From NCBI RefSeq assembly GCF_026262505.1, contig NC_067204.1, positions 9,085,797 through 9,149,796 of the forward strand: a stretch of DNA of 64,000 bases, given 5' to 3'. The notes under the pieces were generated by a model. That model searched no databases. It saw only the letters and a list, made by a program, of their open reading frames with translations, and was not told the DNA's origin. The translations under genes were made by a program, and so were the position numbers. This document shows, one piece after another, positions 62,817-64,000 of the stretch. The DNA comes from Trichomonas vaginalis G3 (lineage: Eukaryota > Parabasalia > Trichomonadida > Trichomonadidae). Position 1 is the first letter of the stretch, and every line of letters starts with the position of its first letter.

Positions 62817-63663
62817 ATGCTTCCAATAGAAAAAGAAAATTCAAGAGTTGCTACAACTAAACCATTAGATGAACTTTTTACTAATGTCGGTCAAAAGTTT
62901 GAGACAGAGACCGTAAAGCATGAAGGCTATCGTTTTGACTACCCATTAAGATGGCTAAGAGACCCATCTGTCACAAAAGCTATTGGCTTTCGTAGAATGA
63001 AGTTCATTTCAGAAGCCATACATGGTTTCCCATTTACGGTCGGTTTTTGAAGTTCGATACTATAACAAAGAAAAACGTATGTATGAGAAATTTGAACAGG
63101 GAAAACTTTTAACAAGTTAGTTTGCTTGTAAACTTAGAAACAACTCTTCAAGCTTTTCAAGAAAAAATAAACGATATCTATATCGAATATGCAAAACAGT
63201 ATAACATTGACGAAGGAGAATACCATCTCGATATTATTTATGACAGGAAAAATGCAACTGTTAAAATCAATAGAATAGAAGACCTTGGAGAAAACGTTTA
63301 TATTTCTACAAAATATAACAACTTGGCATGGTATAGATTTATGAGGATGTTAAATCAGCCTGCAGCATATCCAGTACACCCAGACTTTTATGAAGTCGAA
63401 AACCCTAATGGAACATATGAAAATGTTTTCGACCCAGCTGCTATTATTGTTCATGCTTCATTTTCTGGCGCCCAAAACTCTTTCTTATGCTTGGCAAATG
63501 GCTTTTACGAAAAACCTACAAAGTATACGAACACCACCAAGTGGAAGTTTTCAGACTTTCAAGTATGGTTTACTACAGATGGAAGAAAAAATAATTCCAT
63601 TATACCATGCGTTTTACTTAGAACTTAGTTTCATATACAACTACTATCGAACGGTAAAATATA
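62817..63663 (+). pseudogene. Structural-like protein B (Maverick copy 2, broken)
   Basis: Counterpart of 31837-32684. The ends are nearly identical to copy 1, while the middle (about 63010-63415, with LETTLQAFQEKINDIYIEYA and YHLDIIYDRKNATVKI) is only distantly similar. About three breaks. Confidence 0.6.
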
Positions 63664-63668
63664 ATTTT

Positions 63669-63909
63669 TTAATACGGTTGAGGTGTTGGATTGGTTGCCA
63701 ACTAGACTGTGGTGCAGGTTCAGGCTGTTGTATAACAGGAGCTTGTTCTTCTGGTTCAGGGTCTTTAGGTATAATACCAACGAACTGACCTACCCTTTTA
63801 CCAATATTTTGACACCGTTCCAAATTCTCTTCCGACAGATTTTATTCCATTCCATATACCTCTTCCAACATTTTCGAAAGAAGTTTCCTATCTTACTGAA
63901 GAAACCCAT
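63669..63909 (-). pseudogene. Amphipathic-repeat Maverick gene (copy 2, broken)
   Basis: Counterpart of the open 80-residue gene 32689-32931; about three breaks. Confidence 0.5.
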
Positions 63910-63927
63910 TTTACTATATGTAAAAAT

Positions 63928-64000
63928 CTAATGTCCGCCTAGTCTCTTACGTTTCCTGTTGAGTTCCATAGCATTCTTTAACTGGAGCTCATACATTCTG
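63928..64000 (-). CDS. 3' end of the basic-tailed Maverick gene (copy 2, cut by window edge)
   Basis: Counterpart of 32950-33312. Only the last 24 codons, ending NRKRKRLGGH, are inside the window. Confidence 0.55.
   Translation of the reverse strand, partial: RMYELQLKNAMELNRKRKRLGGH

Larger units (their letters stand above)
35723..64000 (+). mobile_element. Maverick/Polinton copy 2, broken, right end outside window
   Basis: Second copy in the same orientation as copy 1, starting with poly-A and GGTAGTGGGGCTTCC. Gene order and sequence follow copy 1 closely. It is more decayed (several dozen breaks, many in 42500-45500 and 57000-60300) and is split by three insertions at 36124-37079, 45849-47953 and 61296-62392. 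Its repeat-rich centre (50507-55744) is longer than in copy 1. Shared genes remain nearly identical, so divergence is recent. Confidence 0.9.

Overview
The window is AT-rich, intron-poor eukaryotic DNA. It matches Trichomonas vaginalis, or a very close trichomonad: USP7-like and actin-capping genes without introns, a Mutator-like (TvMULE-type) transposon, and very large Maverick/Polinton elements with a retroviral-type integrase, a packaging ATPase and a double-jelly-roll capsid gene. Species is inferred from element content and gene style, not from a database match.

Layout. 1-11207 is host DNA: the 3' end of an unrecognised gene, a GC-rich decayed gene, an intact USP7-family deubiquitinase (minus), an intact F-actin capping protein beta subunit (minus), a long-inverted-repeat cluster around a decayed beta-helix-like surface protein gene, and a TvMULE-like transposon with terminal inverted repeats. 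11208-34534 is a complete-length but broken Maverick (copy 1, 23.3 kb) with hairpin-bearing terminal repeats and a candidate ATATT target duplication. 34535-35722 is host spacer. 35723 to the window end is a second Maverick (copy 2) in the same orientation. It is nearly identical in most genes, has decayed further, and runs off the right edge.

Maverick gene order: long coiled-coil/PQ-repeat protein, major capsid protein, antisense small gene, small gene, putative penton/minor capsid, SF3/D5-like primase-helicase, small gene, antisense small gene, packaging ATPase, KilA-N protein, T5orf172 (GIY-YIG-like) protein, unknown 311-315 aa protein, a repeat-rich regulatory-looking region, PQ-rich protein, 124 aa protein, structural-like protein A, several small basic, acidic or amphipathic proteins, integrase, phage-collar-like fibre, structural-like protein B (paralogue of A), amphipathic peptide gene, small genes, and an adenine methyltransferase next to the right terminus. 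No protein-primed DNA polymerase B and no adenain-type protease were recognised.

Copy 2 carries three insertions absent from copy 1. Two (36124-37079 and 61296-62392) are related non-coding elements with 15-bp terminal repeats and 4-bp target duplications. Their interiors are almost wholly arrays of about 50-70 bp near-perfect hairpins of recurring classes; this is the most unusual system in the window. The third (45849-47953) contains a 1.2 kb 16-bp-unit satellite and is flanked by an 80-bp direct repeat. Other notable points are exchanged central modules in the fibre and structural-B genes, BglII-centred palindromes whose half-sites vary in concert, repeated leader/short-ORF/hairpin cassettes, and gene fragments embedded in the repeat arrays.
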